NCBI GenBank assembly: GCA_964564695.1
Contig: CAZMCC010000033.1
Coordinates: forward strand, 1-35,624
DNA from: CAZMCC01 sp964564695
Lineage (GTDB): Bacteria > Planctomycetota > Phycisphaerae > Phycisphaerales > UBA1924
Direction: 5' to 3'
Length of the DNA: 35,624 bases
In this document: piece after piece, positions 34,761 to 35,624 of the stretch
Layout of the letters: each line of letters begins with the position of its first letter
Numbering within the stretch: position 1 is the first letter of the stretch
Notes under the pieces: generated by a model
Database searches by the model: none
Seen by the model: the letters and a program-made list of their open reading frames with translations, nothing else
What the model was told of the DNA's origin: nothing
Translations under genes and position numbers: made by a program

Positions 34761-34806
34761 AGAAGCACCGGGCTCCGGCCAAAGCCCCGAAGCCCGGTGG
34801 CACGGC
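34761..34806 (+). repeat. REP hairpin 3, interrupting the RAYT gene
   Basis: GAAG, then CACCGGGCTCCGG, a short loop AAAGCCCCG, AAGCCCGGTG and GCACGGCG. It has the same orientation as REP 2 and matches it outside the loop almost completely. It begins where RAYT homology ends. Confidence 0.88.
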
Positions 34807-34858
34807 GAAGGGTCATACGATGTGGTGCGCAAGAGGGAGAAGTCCGGTGCCACGCCCC

Positions 34859-35135
34859 CGCATCCAGGTCTTCCAGGGCGTGGTCATTGCCCGGGCCGGG
34901 CGCGGCACCAGCGCCATGATCACAGTCCGCCCGGATCGTCGAGAACATGGGCGTCGAGCGCATCTTCCCGGTCAACTCCCCCAAGATCGCCAAGTACGAG
35001 GGTCTCCGCCGCGGCGACGCCCGGCGTGCGAAGCTCTACTACCTCCGCGACCGCGGCGGCAAGAGCCGTCGTCTGCGTGACCGCCGCCGCGGCCTCAAGC
35101 ACGTGGGCGGGATCGTCAACCCCGGGCAGGCCTGA
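34859..35135 (+). pseudogene. rplS: Ribosomal protein bL19, 5'-truncated and frameshifted
   Basis: bL19 is a large-subunit protein at the 30S-50S interface. The first readable part is RIQVFQGVVIARAGRG and ITVR in one frame (34859-34930). After an extra C in the run 34930-34932 the match continues in the next frame as RIVENMGVERIFPVNSPKIA and LRRGDARRAKLYYLRDRGGK to the stop at 35135. Removing one C restores the expected TVRRIVENMGVER junction. The N-terminal about 40 residues are missing; the sequence instead meets the right half-REP. A short TIR-to-gene fusion cannot encode a normal bL19. The protein being usually important, either an intact copy exists elsewhere or the junction is an assembly error. 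A terminator follows at 35175. Confidence 0.85.
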
Positions 35136-35174
35136 GCGAACATGCGTCCGGACACCAACCAGAGATTTCCCAGC

Positions 35175-35196
35175 GACCCCGCGCCGACGCGGGGTC
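35175..35196 (+). terminator. Intrinsic terminator after the rplS fragment
   Basis: GACCCCGCG and CGCGGGGTC form a perfect 9-bp stem with a 4-base loop, followed by GTTGCTTTGTTG. It lies 40 bp after the rplS stop, where a ribosomal-protein transcript would be expected to end. Confidence 0.8.
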
Positions 35197-35624
35197 GTTG
35201 CTTTGTTGCTGCATTGGCGGTAGCTGCTCCATGACATAACGCACGGCCTGAAATGCGATTGCGCTCCGATTCAGTGGGGAGCGGACGCGGATGACTCGTG
35301 CGGCGCGGTGCGCACGCCCGTCGTCGACGCGCCGTGCTCAATACCCATTTCACGGCCGCGAACGAAAATGCTGATGTGAGCGGTCCATTCGACCACAACG
35401 TCCAATCCGATGGTGCATGGAGGGTGCGTGACGCGATGCGGAGGCTCGCGTCCGAGCGACGCCGAGCAGCCAAGTTCGCTCGCACATGCACAATTTTGTG
35501 GAATGGAGCGACGTAACACGGATCAATGTCACAATGGGCGATCCCCAAAGCGTGCTTCTAATTAATACTCCGCTACTGACTACTGCAAATATGTCTGACA
35601 CATTTCTGGCGCGAGGGCGCAGCG
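35197..35624. other. Tail without recognisable gene, lower GC
   Basis: No coding region can be supported on either strand; the short open frames lack recognisable motifs or a ribosome binding site. The GC content falls, especially in the last 100 bases (CTAATTAATACT, TGCAAATATGTCTG), unlike the rest of the window. This may be foreign DNA or a promoter region of a gene outside the window. Confidence 0.4.

Noticed and set aside
34806..34858. Upstream DVVRKREKS as the N-terminal part of bL19
   Set aside because: It is in a different frame from RIQVFQ and only loosely like bL19. The intervening bases belong to a half-REP, so the match may be chance.
35271..35601. Short overlapping frames in the last 350 bases
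   Set aside because: No recognisable motif, conflicting strands, and no start signals.

Overview
The window is high-GC bacterial chromosome that reads as Planctomycetota, probably class Phycisphaerae. The evidence is a giant exported protein with an N-terminal LEPR-XLL-type motif (SLEQRKLL), a membrane Ser/Thr kinase with a CHASE2 sensor domain, a TPR-fused Fe(II)-trafficking protein, a tyrosine recombinase with the FQxLR signature I associate with planctomycete integrases, and purine-rich and palindromic intergenic repeats. This placement rests on recognised families only; no database search was run.

Layout. 237-7687: a membrane-anchored trypsin-like protease with TPRs, a TPR-YggX fusion (minus) divergent from pyrD, a serine beta-lactamase-family hydrolase, efp, aroK and trpF (minus). 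7778-17329 (minus): one gene of about 3,180 codons for a beta-solenoid surface protein with Ig-like, pre-peptidase-type and degenerate metalloprotease-like C-terminal regions. 17752-21869: a probable three-gene operon of CHASE2 kinase, exported protein and paralogous lipoprotein. 21886-28764: pheA divergent from a seven-helix membrane protein, a SIMPL-domain protein, a patatin-like lipoprotein, rpe and accD. 28942-33349: lnt overlapping a HEAT-repeat protein, then a coiled-coil membrane protein and a small single-pass protein. 33618 to the end: tRNA-Asp(GTC) with an integrase remnant reading into its 3' half, a short RAYT/REP island bounded by inverted half-REPs, and a truncated, frameshifted rplS piece.

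Housekeeping functions are scattered: aromatic amino acids (aroK, trpF, pheA), pyrimidines (pyrD), fatty acids (accD), pentose phosphate (rpe), lipoprotein maturation (lnt) and translation (efp, tRNA-Asp, rplS remnant). Lnt would act on the lipoproteins encoded nearby (21075 and 25591). Several gaps carry inverted repeats of at least four sequence families.

The best candidates for something undescribed are the CHASE2-kinase operon with its two paralogous exported proteins, the solenoid protein ending in a metalloprotease-like segment without zinc ligands, and the RAYT/REP island joining two broken genes at 34.2-34.9 kb.
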